35,417 nt of DNA from JBCCEJ01 sp039030335 (GTDB lineage: Bacteria; Pseudomonadota; Gammaproteobacteria; HK1), in the NCBI GenBank assembly GCA_039030335.1, contig JBCCEJ010000058.1, positions 1 to 35,417 of the forward strand, given 5' to 3'. Under the pieces are notes generated by a model. That model saw nothing but the letters and a program-made list of their open reading frames with translations, was not told where the DNA came from and ran no database searches. How positions within the stretch are numbered: the stretch's first letter is position 1; each line of letters starts with the position of its first letter. Below are positions 8,458-16,443 of the stretch, piece by piece. A program made the translations under genes and the position numbers.

Positions 8458-9582
8458 TCAAGTCGAATCCGCGCCGGGCGCGACGTATGGCGCTCTGAGG
8501 TCCGCTTCTTCCATCAGGGGAAGCACTGCGTCTATCCAGTCCCGACATTCAGGTAAGTAGTCGAGCCATGAGATCAGCAGTCCGTCGACGCCGAGTTCCG
8601 CCAGCCGCTCGATTTCTGAGACGATTTCGGTCGGGGTGCCCACCAGCGGATAGCCCCCGTGTCCGGCGATGAAGTGGAACTTGAACGCGTCGAGTACCTC
8701 GTCATCCAGAGTTCCGGACTCGATGCCGAACATCTCGACCATGCGGGCCGCGGTGTCCCAGTCGCCGTGCTCTCGCACGTAGTCCTGTAGATAGGCGTTC
8801 GCCGAGTCCCGGCTTGTGCCTACCACGACGTAGACATGAATCCAGCACTGGGACGTCCTGCCCGCATCGGCAGCGAGGGTCTTCAGGTGCTGTATCTGTT
8901 CCCGATCAGCGGTGTCGTTTTTTTGCCGCAGCATGACGAAGTTCATGTCGCAATGGCTTGCGGAGAATGCCTGCCCTCGCGTCGAGCTGCCTGCGTTCAT
9001 CACGGGTACCGGCGCCTGGAGTGGTTTCGGCTGGCTCCAGAGGGCGCTTCCCTCAAAGAATTCGCCAGCAAAATCGAATTGCCCGGGCTCGGCCCATAAG
9101 CGCCGCACCAGCTCCAACCATTCCTCGGCGTACTCATAGCGGCGATCATGATCGCGCATCGGAATGCCAAACATCTCGAATTCGGGCCGATTCCACCCGC
9201 ACACCAGATTCAAGGCAAAACGCCCCCCGGAAATATGGTCGATCGTCGCCATCTGCTTGGCAGCTGCCACAGGGTGGATGAGCGGTGCGTGTACGGTCGC
9301 AAGTATGCCGATCTGGCGCGTTGACGCGGCGATCCCCGCCGCCCAGGTCAGGGATTCGTAGGTCGCGTTGTTGAAGTCGCTCGCCCCACCGTATCCTTTC
9401 CAGCGTCCCACCGGCAGCAGAGCCTCGAATCCGGCCTCATCCGCCATGCGCGCCAGGGCCGCATTGGCTTCCCAATCGAGTTTCCAGGCGCGTTCGTGCA
9501 GGGTCACGGTAGAGCCGCGCGAGCAGTTGAATGCCATCACGCCAAGTTTCATCCGGTTTTCGTTGAGAATAGGATTGTTCAT
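8458..9582 (-). CDS. LLM-class flavin-dependent monooxygenase (SsuD/SfnG/RutA-like)
   Basis: A two-component, luciferase-like FMNH2-dependent monooxygenase of 374 aa with a TIM-barrel fold. Recognisable segments are MKLGVMAFNCSRG at the first strand, RWKGYGGASDFNNATYES, GILATVHAPLIHPVAAAKQM and GGRFALNLVCGWNRPEFEMF. VPVMNAGSSTRGQAF is the flavin phosphate-binding region, and GTPTEIVSEIERLAELGVDG lies near the end. The layout resembles sulfonate/sulfone monooxygenases and the pyrimidine monooxygenase RutA, but the substrate cannot be assigned. The start is ATG 9582; a second Met 10 codons in is possible. A flavin reductase partner is not in the window. It is divergent from the beta-hydroxyacid dehydrogenase gene, sharing an 89-base promoter region. 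Confidence 0.9.
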   Translation of the reverse strand: MNNPILNENRMKLGVMAFNCSRGSTVTLHERAWKLDWEANAALARMADEAGFEALLPVGRWKGYGGASDFNNATYESLTWAAGIAASTRQIGILATVHAPLIHPVAAAKQMATIDHISGGRFALNLVCGWNRPEFEMFGIPMRDHDRRYEYAEEWLELVRRLWAEPGQFDFAGEFFEGSALWSQPKPLQAPVPVMNAGSSTRGQAFSASHCDMNFVMLRQKNDTADREQIQHLKTLAADAGRTSQCWIHVYVVVGTSRDSANAYLQDYVREHGDWDTAARMVEMFGIESGTLDDEVLDAFKFHFIAGHGGYPLVGTPTEIVSEIERLAELGVDGLLISWLDYLPECRDWIDAVLPLMEEADLRAPYVAPGADST

Positions 9583-9671
9583 TGTTGCGCGGCATCCCGG
9601 TTCGCGCCGCCGTCTTGGAATACCCTTCGGAGGCGGCTTCCGCTGGCGGCAGAGATTGCACTGAGGTGACT

Positions 9672-10577
9672 ATGGAACTCGGATTCATTGGTATTGGCAA
9701 CATGGGTTTTCCGATGGCAACCCGCTTGCTCGACGCTGGCCACCAGCTCGTCGTGTACGACAAGAACAGCGAAGCGGTTGAGCCGCTCACGGCACGCCAG
9801 GCGATCGCGGTGGACTCGCCAAAGGCGGTAGCCGACCGGGCCGAAGTGGTGTTCGTCTCCTTACCAAACAACGATGTCAGTGCGGACGTGTTGGTCGGCG
9901 AACTTGGCGTGCAGCATGGAGACACGGTCAAGCTGCTGGTCAATACCTGTACCACCGGCTCGCCGTTTGCGTGCGAGATGACCAGCCAGCTCGCCGCGCG
10001 CGGGATCCGCACGGTCGAGTCACCGATTAGAGGTGGTCCGCCGGGCGCAACGGCCGGGACGCTCTCGATCATGGTGTCGGGCGCGGAGGCGGATTTCGAG
10101 ATGCTGAAGCCGGTGCTGGAGTCGCTCGGGTCTACGATCACCTACTGCGGCGCGGCGCCAGGGCTCGCTCAGGTGGCAAAGCTCGCAAACAATATTCTCT
10201 CCGCGACCGCTTTGATCGCTTCCCTGGAAGCCTTGGCAATGGGCGTCAAGGGAGGGGTCGACATCGATGTGCTGCTGAACGCGATCAACGGGGGCAGCGG
10301 CCGAAACAGCGCGACGCAGGACAAGATTCCACGCGACGTGGTGACGCGTACGTTCAACTACGGCGCGCCGATGCATATCCTGATGAAAGACATCGACCTG
10401 GCCCTTGCCGAAGGTGAAGCGCAGGGCGTTCCACAGATGGTGTGTCAGCAGGTGCGCCAGATGTACAAACTCGGAATGCACCAGGGGTGGGAGAACAAGG
10501 ACATCACGGAAATGGCAAAGTTGATCGAGAGCTGGTCTGGCTGTGAGCTGAAGAGCGAATCAGCCGACAAGGCCTGA
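9672..10577 (+). CDS. NAD(P)-dependent beta-hydroxyacid dehydrogenase (3-hydroxyisobutyrate dehydrogenase family)
   Basis: An oxidoreductase of 301 aa that interconverts a 2- or 3-hydroxyacid and its oxoacid or semialdehyde. The Rossmann motif GFIGIGNMGFPMA begins at residue 4. The substrate-binding SPIRGGPPGATAGTLSIMVSG follows near residue 118 (quoted only as SPIRGGPPGATAGTL). The catalytic lysine region is GLAQVAKLANN. The C-terminal all-helical domain includes GSGRNSA and MHILMKDIDLALAEG. The ATG at 9672 is chosen because the Rossmann strand begins at once; upstream in-frame codons have no family similarity. The gene leads a forward operon with an enoyl-CoA hydratase and a CoA-transferase. 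3-Hydroxyisobutyrate, tartronate semialdehyde and tetronate dehydrogenases share this fold, so the substrate remains open. Confidence 0.92.
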   Translation: MELGFIGIGNMGFPMATRLLDAGHQLVVYDKNSEAVEPLTARQAIAVDSPKAVADRAEVVFVSLPNNDVSADVLVGELGVQHGDTVKLLVNTCTTGSPFACEMTSQLAARGIRTVESPIRGGPPGATAGTLSIMVSGAEADFEMLKPVLESLGSTITYCGAAPGLAQVAKLANNILSATALIASLEALAMGVKGGVDIDVLLNAINGGSGRNSATQDKIPRDVVTRTFNYGAPMHILMKDIDLALAEGEAQGVPQMVCQQVRQMYKLGMHQGWENKDITEMAKLIESWSGCELKSESADKA

Positions 10578-10621
10578 AACTCGAATCCTGACCGGACCGA
10601 CAACCCCAGAGGAGAGCCCCG

Positions 10622-11434
10622 ATGTCCGAGCCGCAAGCCGAAGTTCTGGTCGAACCGAACGGCGCTACGCGTACGGTGACACTCAACCGCGCAGCAAAAC
10701 GTAATGCGCTGACGACCGCGATGCTCGCGGCGGTCGATACCGCGCTGGCAGAGGCCGAAGCCGACAGGTCCGTGCATACGATCGTGCTGCGCGGTGCAGG
10801 TACCTGCTTCAGTGCCGGTCGCGACACCAAAGAATTCGATACCCCGGGCGAACTTCGTGACGGGTCGCTCGCTGATCGGCAGAACACGTTCATGTCGGTA
10901 CTGAGTCGTCTGGCAGACGGACCGAAGCCGACGATCGCCGCGGTGCATGGCTATGCGTTCGGCGCCGGGCAGGCGCTCACGCTGGCCTGCGATTTCGTTG
11001 TCGCCGAGCGCGGCGCCCGTTTTGGCAACCCCGAGATGGTCTATGGATTTCCGGCCGCAATGAATTTAGCGCTGTTGGCACGGCATCTAGGTCGCCGCAT
11101 GGGCCTCGAAATCGCGATCACCGGCGCGCCGTATTCGGCGGAGCGCTACTTCGATCTTGGGTTGGTTAATCGCCTCGCTGAGCCGGGCGCGCTGGAAGCC
11201 GAGTGTCAGGCTTTCGCCGATCAGTTGAATGCCCTGGCTCCGTGGGCTGTGACACGCACGAAGCTGACATTTCGGCATGCGGAAGAGACTGACGCTCGAG
11301 GCGGTTTACATCTCGGCAACGAGCTCAATCAACTGTTGATGCTCGCGAGCCACACAGGGAGCGTGCATAGCGGTGATGACGAGGTGCGAAAACGCCTTGC
11401 TGGCGATCTGGCCCGCAGTGGAGGCGAGTCATGA
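10622..11434 (+). CDS. Enoyl-CoA hydratase/isomerase family protein
   Basis: A 270-aa crotonase-fold enzyme acting on a CoA thioester. Visible family segments are VTLNRAAKRNALT, the first oxyanion-hole strand FSAGRDTKEFD, and the second oxyanion region HGYAFGAGQALTLACDFVVA. These are followed by ARFGNPEMVYGFPAA. At the position of one hydratase glutamate the sequence reads GAGQAL, while the E of NPEM supplies the second acid. Hydration, isomerisation and other crotonase reactions all remain possible. A strong ribosome-binding site AGAGGAGAG precedes the ATG. Its stop overlaps the start of the CoA-transferase by four bases (ATGA), so the two are translationally coupled. Confidence 0.92.
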   Translation: MSEPQAEVLVEPNGATRTVTLNRAAKRNALTTAMLAAVDTALAEAEADRSVHTIVLRGAGTCFSAGRDTKEFDTPGELRDGSLADRQNTFMSVLSRLADGPKPTIAAVHGYAFGAGQALTLACDFVVAERGARFGNPEMVYGFPAAMNLALLARHLGRRMGLEIAITGAPYSAERYFDLGLVNRLAEPGALEAECQAFADQLNALAPWAVTRTKLTFRHAEETDARGGLHLGNELNQLLMLASHTGSVHSGDDEVRKRLAGDLARSGGES

Positions 11435-12651
11435 CCGTCGCCGATGGGACTGACAGGCCGGGCGCGCTCGACGGTATTCGTGTACTGGAGTTCAGCGCGC
11501 TTATCGCTGGTCCGTCGTGTGCCCGCTTCATGGCTGATCACGGCGCTGACGTCATCAAGGTTGAACGATTCCCGGCGGGCGACATCTCCCGGCATTCGTT
11601 TGCTGCCAAGGCGGATGCCGGGCGCGGACCGATGTTTTTACAGCACAATGCGGGCAAGCGCGGGCTGTGTATCGACCTCAAGCACCCTGATGGGCTCGCA
11701 CTGGTTCAGCGACTGGTTGCGGAGGTCGACGTCGTTATCGAAGCTTTCACGCCGGGCGTCATGCAGCGGTTGGGGCTCGGCTATGACGATATGGTCAAGA
11801 TCAATCCGAAGATCATCGTCTGCTCTGTGAGTGGCTTCGGGCAAACTGGACCCCACGCCAATCGGCCGGGATATGCCCACGCGGCGCATGCGATGTCGGG
11901 GTGGCTGGCCACGCAGTTCATGCATCGGGATCCCCCGGAAGCGCCTCGCGGACCCGGGATCGCAATTGCCGACACGACGACGGGGATCACCGCGTTTGGA
12001 GCCGTCTGCGCGGCGTTGTTCAAACGCGAGCGCACAGGTCTCGGTGACCATATCGACATCGCGCTTCTCGACTCACTCTTCTGTTCGAACGATGTGACGT
12101 TCCAGGCGGCGCTGCGCCCCGAGAGTACCGTGGACGTTTGGTATCACCCGGTGCACGCTACTCGCGATGGCTATGTTACCGCCAACGTCGGGCCGGATTT
12201 TCGGGCCTGGTCCAATGTCTGTAAGGCGATGCAGCGTCCGGATTTGTTGGAGGACCCGCGCTTTGATACGCAGGCGCATGTGATGGAGCACGTGCACGAG
12301 GCGGGCGCGATTGTTAGCGAATGGCTATCGGGGCTGTCATCAGAGGAGGCGGAGACGGTGCTGACTCGTCATCACATTCCGTGTGCCACGGTGCTGGATG
12401 TGGTCGACGCAGTCCGCCAGCCGCATGTCTCAGCGCGCGGCCTGACCGTTGAAGTGGAAGATCCGGTATACGGTCGCGTCGATACCATGAACTCAGCGTT
12501 CCGTTACGCGGAGTCAAATGCCGACGTCAGAGGCCCGGCGCCACGCCTGGGCGAACACAATGAGCAGGTGCTCTGCGAGTGGCTGGGCCTGGATGCTGGC
12601 TCTATCAGTGCGCTGCGTGATGCCGGAGTTCTGAAGACTGGTGAGCGTTGA
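11431..12651 (+). CDS. Class III CoA-transferase (CaiB/BaiF family)
   Basis: A 406-aa enzyme that moves CoA between carboxylic acids, usually as an interlocked dimer. It opens with ALDGIRVLEFSALIAGPSCA and FMADHGADVIKVER, diagnostic of the family. GKRGLCIDLKHPDG and VIEAFTPGVMQRLGLGYDDM follow. The likely catalytic aspartate is in GIAIADTTTG, with RTGLGDHIDIALLDSLF after it. The length matches the family. Being coupled to an enoyl-CoA hydratase and close to a hydroxyacid dehydrogenase, it probably activates the organic acid that these enzymes process. The acid itself is not identifiable. Confidence 0.94.
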   Translation: MTVADGTDRPGALDGIRVLEFSALIAGPSCARFMADHGADVIKVERFPAGDISRHSFAAKADAGRGPMFLQHNAGKRGLCIDLKHPDGLALVQRLVAEVDVVIEAFTPGVMQRLGLGYDDMVKINPKIIVCSVSGFGQTGPHANRPGYAHAAHAMSGWLATQFMHRDPPEAPRGPGIAIADTTTGITAFGAVCAALFKRERTGLGDHIDIALLDSLFCSNDVTFQAALRPESTVDVWYHPVHATRDGYVTANVGPDFRAWSNVCKAMQRPDLLEDPRFDTQAHVMEHVHEAGAIVSEWLSGLSSEEAETVLTRHHIPCATVLDVVDAVRQPHVSARGLTVEVEDPVYGRVDTMNSAFRYAESNADVRGPAPRLGEHNEQVLCEWLGLDAGSISALRDAGVLKTGER

Positions 12652-12753
12652 GCTGATTTAACGGCGAGGCTGACCGGGCGCATCGTTCAGGTCCGGATGC
12701 GTTTGCTGGCGGTCATGGTCCAGCCTGTGACGTGAGGTGGAGCGGCACACCTG

Positions 12754-13013
12754 AAGGCAAGTCTGTCCGTTTCCAGAAGGGGCGGCCCCGAAATTGTCTG
12801 CCCGGCTCGGAGTGAAATGGGGCAGCCGCGAAGGTGTGTGTCCGTTTCGGGTGTCCGTCCAAAAGGGGCGGCCGTGAGAGTGTGTGTCCGGTTCGGTAAG
12901 GGCCGCTGCGAAAGTGTGTGTCCGTTTCGGGAGGCGCCGGCAGAGCGCGCGGGCGAAAGTGTGTGTCCGTTTCACAGGTCCGTGTCCGTGAAAGTGTGTG
13001 TCCGTTTCACGGA
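12754..13013 (+). repeat. Tandem array of about seven hairpin repeats with conserved GTGTGTGTCCG loop
   Basis: Five clear 22-base copies start at 12828, 12874, 12908, 12953 and 12988, with start-to-start distances of 46, 34, 45 and 35 bases. Two degenerate copies precede them (12754-12785 and about 12786-12826). The consensus is G[CT]GA[AG][AG] + GTGTGTGTCCG + [GT]TTC[GA]. Arms pair as GAAA/TTTC and the outer pair varies in step. The copy at 12908 has CGAAA/TTTCG, and the copy at 12988 has a perfect 9-bp stem TCCGTGAAA/TTTCACGGA (12985-12993, 13005-13013). The linkers share GGGGCGGCC or similar GC-rich text. The core is the same as in the repeats flanking the RAYT. Spacers are not unique, so this is not a CRISPR array. 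Confidence 0.9.
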
Positions 13014-13015
13014 AG

Positions 13016-13034
13016 GGCCGGCCGAGCGCCGGCC
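13016..13034. terminator. GC-rich hairpin at the end of the repeat array, possible terminator
   Basis: GGCCGGC and GCCGGCC pair perfectly around a five-base loop, just past the stop codon of the leftward CitE-like gene (13052). It lacks a T-run on either strand, so termination is uncertain. It may equally be the last element of the repeat array. Confidence 0.35.
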
Positions 13035-13051
13035 ATCCTAGAGCGCTACTG

Positions 13052-13918
13052 TCACCCGCTGATACGCTCGGCGATCGCGAGGATGCGGTACATGTCTCTT
13101 AGAACCGGCTTTTCGATGAGTTTTCCATCGACGACGACCAGACCTGTATCGGCTTCGGCGAACGCGTTGATGATGCGCTTTGCGTGGGTGACGGCCGCTT
13201 CGTCCGGTGTGAATACAGCGTTCAGGCGTCCGATCTGCTTCGGGTGGATCGAACCCTTGCCGCTGAAGCCGAGTTCTGCCGCCAGCGTGGCTTCGCGAAC
13301 CATGCCGTCGGGGTCTTCCAGATCCAGATACGGTACGTCGATGGCGTCGACGCCGGCGGCAGCCGCTGCGTGTACGACGCGTGAGCGGGCGTACAGAAGC
13401 GGTTCCCAGGCATTCCGGCAACGCAGCTCAGCGGCCATATCGACACCACCGAAGAACATCGCGTCGATGCGCGGGCTCGCCTGCGCGATGTCGTAGGCGG
13501 CTTCCAGGCCGGCGTTGGTCTCGATGATGATGTGCAGGCGCGTCGGATGCCCGCGCTCGGTCAGTACGTCGTCCAGCCACACGACCTCATCAGGGGTCAG
13601 CACCTTCGGCAGCATGACGGCCGGGGGTGGGGTATCGGTGTCGAGGATGGCCTGCACGTCCGCCAGCCCGAAGGCGGTGCGCAGGCAGTTGATCCGCACG
13701 ATGCGCTCCACGCCATCATCGGCCTGCGGTTCGGCGAACAGGGCCAGCCCACTCGCTCTCGCGGCTGCCTTGTCTTTCGGAGCGATACCGTCCTCCAGCT
13801 CAACACAGACGATATCGGCGCCCGAAGCCAATGCCTTGGGAAACATCTCGGGCTTCAGACCCGGCGAGAAGATGAAACTGCGGCGCGGCCTGACGCCGGC
13901 CTGCACGGGTTCGCTCAT
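13052..13918 (-). CDS. CitE-like HpcH/HpaI aldolase (citryl/malyl-CoA lyase family)
   Basis: A 288-aa TIM-barrel, magnesium-dependent enzyme cleaving or hydrolysing a beta-hydroxyacyl-CoA such as malyl-, citramalyl- or citryl-CoA. Segments in order are RRSFIFSPGLKPEMFPKAL, DIVCVELEDGIAPKDK, RIVRINCLRT, VMLPKVLT and LHIIIETNAGLEAAY. They are followed by MFFGGVDMAAEL and GFSGKGSIHPKQI. The acidic metal-ligand positions in VELEDG and IIETNAG and the arginine of RIVRIN are present. The ATG at 13918 is chosen because similarity starts immediately after it; the frame stays open for 40 codons upstream without family-like content. It is convergent with the CoA-transferase operon. The specific substrate is unknown. 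Confidence 0.92.
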   Translation of the reverse strand: MSEPVQAGVRPRRSFIFSPGLKPEMFPKALASGADIVCVELEDGIAPKDKAAARASGLALFAEPQADDGVERIVRINCLRTAFGLADVQAILDTDTPPPAVMLPKVLTPDEVVWLDDVLTERGHPTRLHIIIETNAGLEAAYDIAQASPRIDAMFFGGVDMAAELRCRNAWEPLLYARSRVVHAAAAAGVDAIDVPYLDLEDPDGMVREATLAAELGFSGKGSIHPKQIGRLNAVFTPDEAAVTHAKRIINAFAEADTGLVVVDGKLIEKPVLRDMYRILAIAERISG

Positions 13919-14348
13919 GAACCAGACTCCTGAACTTTTGGTGGTGGCAAACGCGGGCGGCGAGGCCCGCTTTAGCCGCACCGGCTTGCGAGGACGGGCG
14001 ACATTGTAGGCCGATTCGCGCACATGTCGTCGTCGCACGTCGATGCGGTGCCGTGCCTCTATCGCTCGAACAAAGACACGCGGTCATGTCTGACCTGAGA
14101 TCCGTGGTTCTCACAACTACGCACCGGCGCGCGAGCCGGGTCGATGTGCGCCGAACGTGTTGAATCTCCGGGGCGCCCAACGCGATGGCGCGAATACCCG
14201 GTCACCCCCCGATTAGCGGCGCGTCGTCGTGCGCGGGCACGTTGACGCACCGTGCATGGGTTCAAGGTGTTCTATAGTTTTCGCTGAGCCTTCAACGCTC
14301 CCATATCCGCGCCCGGTTGCGGCGCGCAGATCGACCAACCGCGTTCAA
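13919..14348. other. Intergenic region between divergent CitE-like and MBL-fold genes
   Basis: About 430 bases between divergent starts. I see no RNA gene, repeat or convincing short gene. The frame of the MBL-fold protein stays open upstream to 14229 but has no family-like sequence there. The region presumably contains the two promoters. Confidence 0.5.
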
Positions 14349-15086
14349 ATGCCGATGCCGGACGAAGCACAAACCCAATTTGCGATGCGGCTGCTCGGAA
14401 CCGGCAATGCGGCCGCGTTGGCGCTTGGCAATGCGAGTGCGGTGCTGGAGGTCGACAGCGCGCCGGCCCTGCTGATCGACTGCGGCTTCGACACGCTGCA
14501 GCGTTTCGCGAGTCACTACGACGGTTTGCCTGCGGCTGTCTACATCACGCACTGCCATCTCGACCATATCGGGGGCCTCGAAGGGCTGTTCTTTCGCGTT
14601 GACCCAGCCCGCCCCCTCAAAGTCTACGTGCCGGCCTCCATCGTGCCGCTGCTCCATCAGCGCATGGGCGGTTACCCCGGCGCTCTGGCCGAAGGTGGCG
14701 CCAACTTCTGGGATCGTTTTCAGTTGATACCGGTCGGCCGGCAGTTCTGGCACATCGGTTTGCGCTTCGACTCGTTTGCCGTGCGTCACCACGAACCGTT
14801 GAGTGCGTTCGGACTGCGTCTTGCGGGACACTTCGTGTGGACCGGGGACACCCGTCCGATTCCGGAACTGATGACCCGGCTGGCCGAGGCTGACGAAACG
14901 GTGTTTCACGACTGCGGCCTGCACGGCAACCCGTCACATTCTGGACTGGCCGACCTGCAGCGCGAGTATCCACGCGAGCTGCTCGAGCGTTTCGTGGTGT
15001 ATCACTACGATTCGGAAACGTCGGCCGAGGCCATGCGCGCGGCCGGCCTTCGCGTCGCAAACCCTGGCGAACGGTTCGCGGTCTAG
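14349..15086 (+). CDS. Metallo-beta-lactamase-fold hydrolase
   Basis: A 245-aa metal-dependent hydrolase. It starts with FAMRLLGTGNAAALALGNAS, the N-terminal beta-hairpin typical of ribonuclease Z-like and related MBL proteins. The zinc motif HCHLDHIGG (HxHxDH) follows near residue 75. Further ligand candidates are RHHEP, WTGDTRP (aspartate) and VVYHYD (histidine). There is no signal peptide, so it is probably cytoplasmic. The start is not fixed; ATG 14349 or 14355 fits best. RNase Z-type nuclease activity is not supported, because the exosite arm is absent. A thioesterase, lactonase or phosphodiesterase role is equally possible. It stands alone on the forward strand. Confidence 0.88.
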   Translation: MPMPDEAQTQFAMRLLGTGNAAALALGNASAVLEVDSAPALLIDCGFDTLQRFASHYDGLPAAVYITHCHLDHIGGLEGLFFRVDPARPLKVYVPASIVPLLHQRMGGYPGALAEGGANFWDRFQLIPVGRQFWHIGLRFDSFAVRHHEPLSAFGLRLAGHFVWTGDTRPIPELMTRLAEADETVFHDCGLHGNPSHSGLADLQREYPRELLERFVVYHYDSETSAEAMRAAGLRVANPGERFAV

Positions 15087-15269
15087 CGCTGGGCCGCCGG
15101 TTCAGGCTGTACGTGAGGCCCCGCGCCCGAAGCCCGTTATCCGCGGCGTAAAGCGGGCGTCGCATGGACATTTCGTGTCTGGGACCCCGATACAGCCGGT
15201 ACGAGAGGCTGATGGTTTTGCAGGGCTATACTCGGTCGGGTCCTGTTTTGAGCCGGAGAGTTTCTGGTC

Positions 15270-16403
15270 ATGCGTATGACTGCCTGCGTGGTGCGCGCCG
15301 GAGGCGCAGCGTTGCCGTTTGTTGAATCCAAGCCTGTCAGCATCGAAGAGGTCGAGCTGGAACCACCCGGCCCCGACGAGTTGCTGGTCAAGATCGGCGG
15401 CGCCGGATTGTGCCATTCGGACCTCTCGATTCTGAACGGCGACCGCCAGCGCGGCCTGCCGATCGTGCTGGGGCACGAGGGGTCCGGCGAAATTGTCGAG
15501 ACCGGCTCCGCGATCAGGGACGTGCAGGTTGGCGACCACGTCGTGTTTCAGTTCAGCTCGAGCTGCGGACGCTGTCGGCGCTGCCTCGAAGGTCGGCCGC
15601 AAATCTGTCAGCTGCACGCGCAAACCCGCGCCAAGGGGCAGTTGATGTCAGGCGCTCACCGTCTCCGTGATGCGAACGGCGACATCTTGAATCATCAGTC
15701 CGGCGTGTCGTGCTTTGCGGAGTACGCTGTTGTGCACCGCGGCACGGTCGTTGTGATCGACAAGGACCTGCCGCTCCACGAGGCGGCCATTTTTGGCTGC
15801 GCGGTCATGACCGGTGCCGGAGCCGTCATGAACACAGCGCGCATCCGTGCGGGCGACAGTGTGGCCATCATCGGTCTCGGCGGGGTCGGACTGAACGGTC
15901 TTCTCGGCGCCAAGCTCGCAGGCGCGGAAACCATCGTCGCCATCGACTTGAGTGACGACAAGCTGGGCCTGGCGAGGCAACTTGGCGCCACGCACACCGT
16001 CAATGCAACCGACGCCGACCACATCGAACAGGTTCGCGATCTGACCGGCGGCGGCGTCGACTTCGCGTTCGACCTCGCCGGGACGATCAAGGCGATGGAA
16101 ACTGCCTACGACTGCGCGTGTCACGGCGGCAGCGTAGTCACCGCTGGCCTGTCGCCTACCGGCGCAAAATTCTCCTTCGAGCAGGGCGACCTGGTCGGGC
16201 AGGAGAAGTCGATCCGCGGCAGTTACATGGGCAGCTGCGTGCCGGTGCGCGACATACCGCGCTTCATCAGCCTCTACCGTCAGGGCCGCTTCCCGGTCGA
16301 CCGTCTGATCGACCGCACGATCGGATTCGATGAGGTCAATGCGGGCTTTGACCGCCTGCAGGACAACGCGACGGTCCGCCAGATCTGCGTACCGCAAGGC
16401 TGA
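15270..16403 (+). CDS. Zinc-dependent alcohol dehydrogenase (MDR family, class III-like)
   Basis: A 377-aa NAD(P)-dependent dehydrogenase oxidising an alcohol to an aldehyde. Catalytic zinc ligands are in GLCHSDLS, GHEGSGEI and FGCAVMTGAG. The structural zinc site is CGRCRRCLEGRPQIC, a perfect C-x2-C-x2-C-x7-C. The nucleotide motif is GLGGVGLNGLLGAKLAG, followed by the strand VAIDLSDDK, whose aspartate suggests NAD rather than NADP. GSYMGSCVPVRDIPRF is the class III-like C-terminal segment. The gene is 40 bases upstream of a GMC oxidoreductase, probably in one operon. The two may oxidise the same or successive alcohols. Confidence 0.93.
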   Translation: MRMTACVVRAGGAALPFVESKPVSIEEVELEPPGPDELLVKIGGAGLCHSDLSILNGDRQRGLPIVLGHEGSGEIVETGSAIRDVQVGDHVVFQFSSSCGRCRRCLEGRPQICQLHAQTRAKGQLMSGAHRLRDANGDILNHQSGVSCFAEYAVVHRGTVVVIDKDLPLHEAAIFGCAVMTGAGAVMNTARIRAGDSVAIIGLGGVGLNGLLGAKLAGAETIVAIDLSDDKLGLARQLGATHTVNATDADHIEQVRDLTGGGVDFAFDLAGTIKAMETAYDCACHGGSVVTAGLSPTGAKFSFEQGDLVGQEKSIRGSYMGSCVPVRDIPRFISLYRQGRFPVDRLIDRTIGFDEVNAGFDRLQDNATVRQICVPQG

Positions 16404-16443
16404 CGGAACCGGCACCGCCGGACTGGTCTGAGGGAGACCCGGC

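Noticed and set aside
12658..12975. Reverse-strand reading frame with repeated Arg-Thr-His-Thr-Phe peptides
   Set aside because: It is only the translation of the hairpin repeat array; it has no ribosome-binding site or family similarity.
12754..13013. CRISPR array
   Set aside because: Repeats are degenerate and the intervals are 12-24 bases, GC-rich and related to one another rather than unique. No cas genes are present.
13919..14348. tRNA or small RNA in the divergent gap
   Set aside because: No cloverleaf arms or conserved T-arm text were found on either strand by eye; a covariance search would be decisive.
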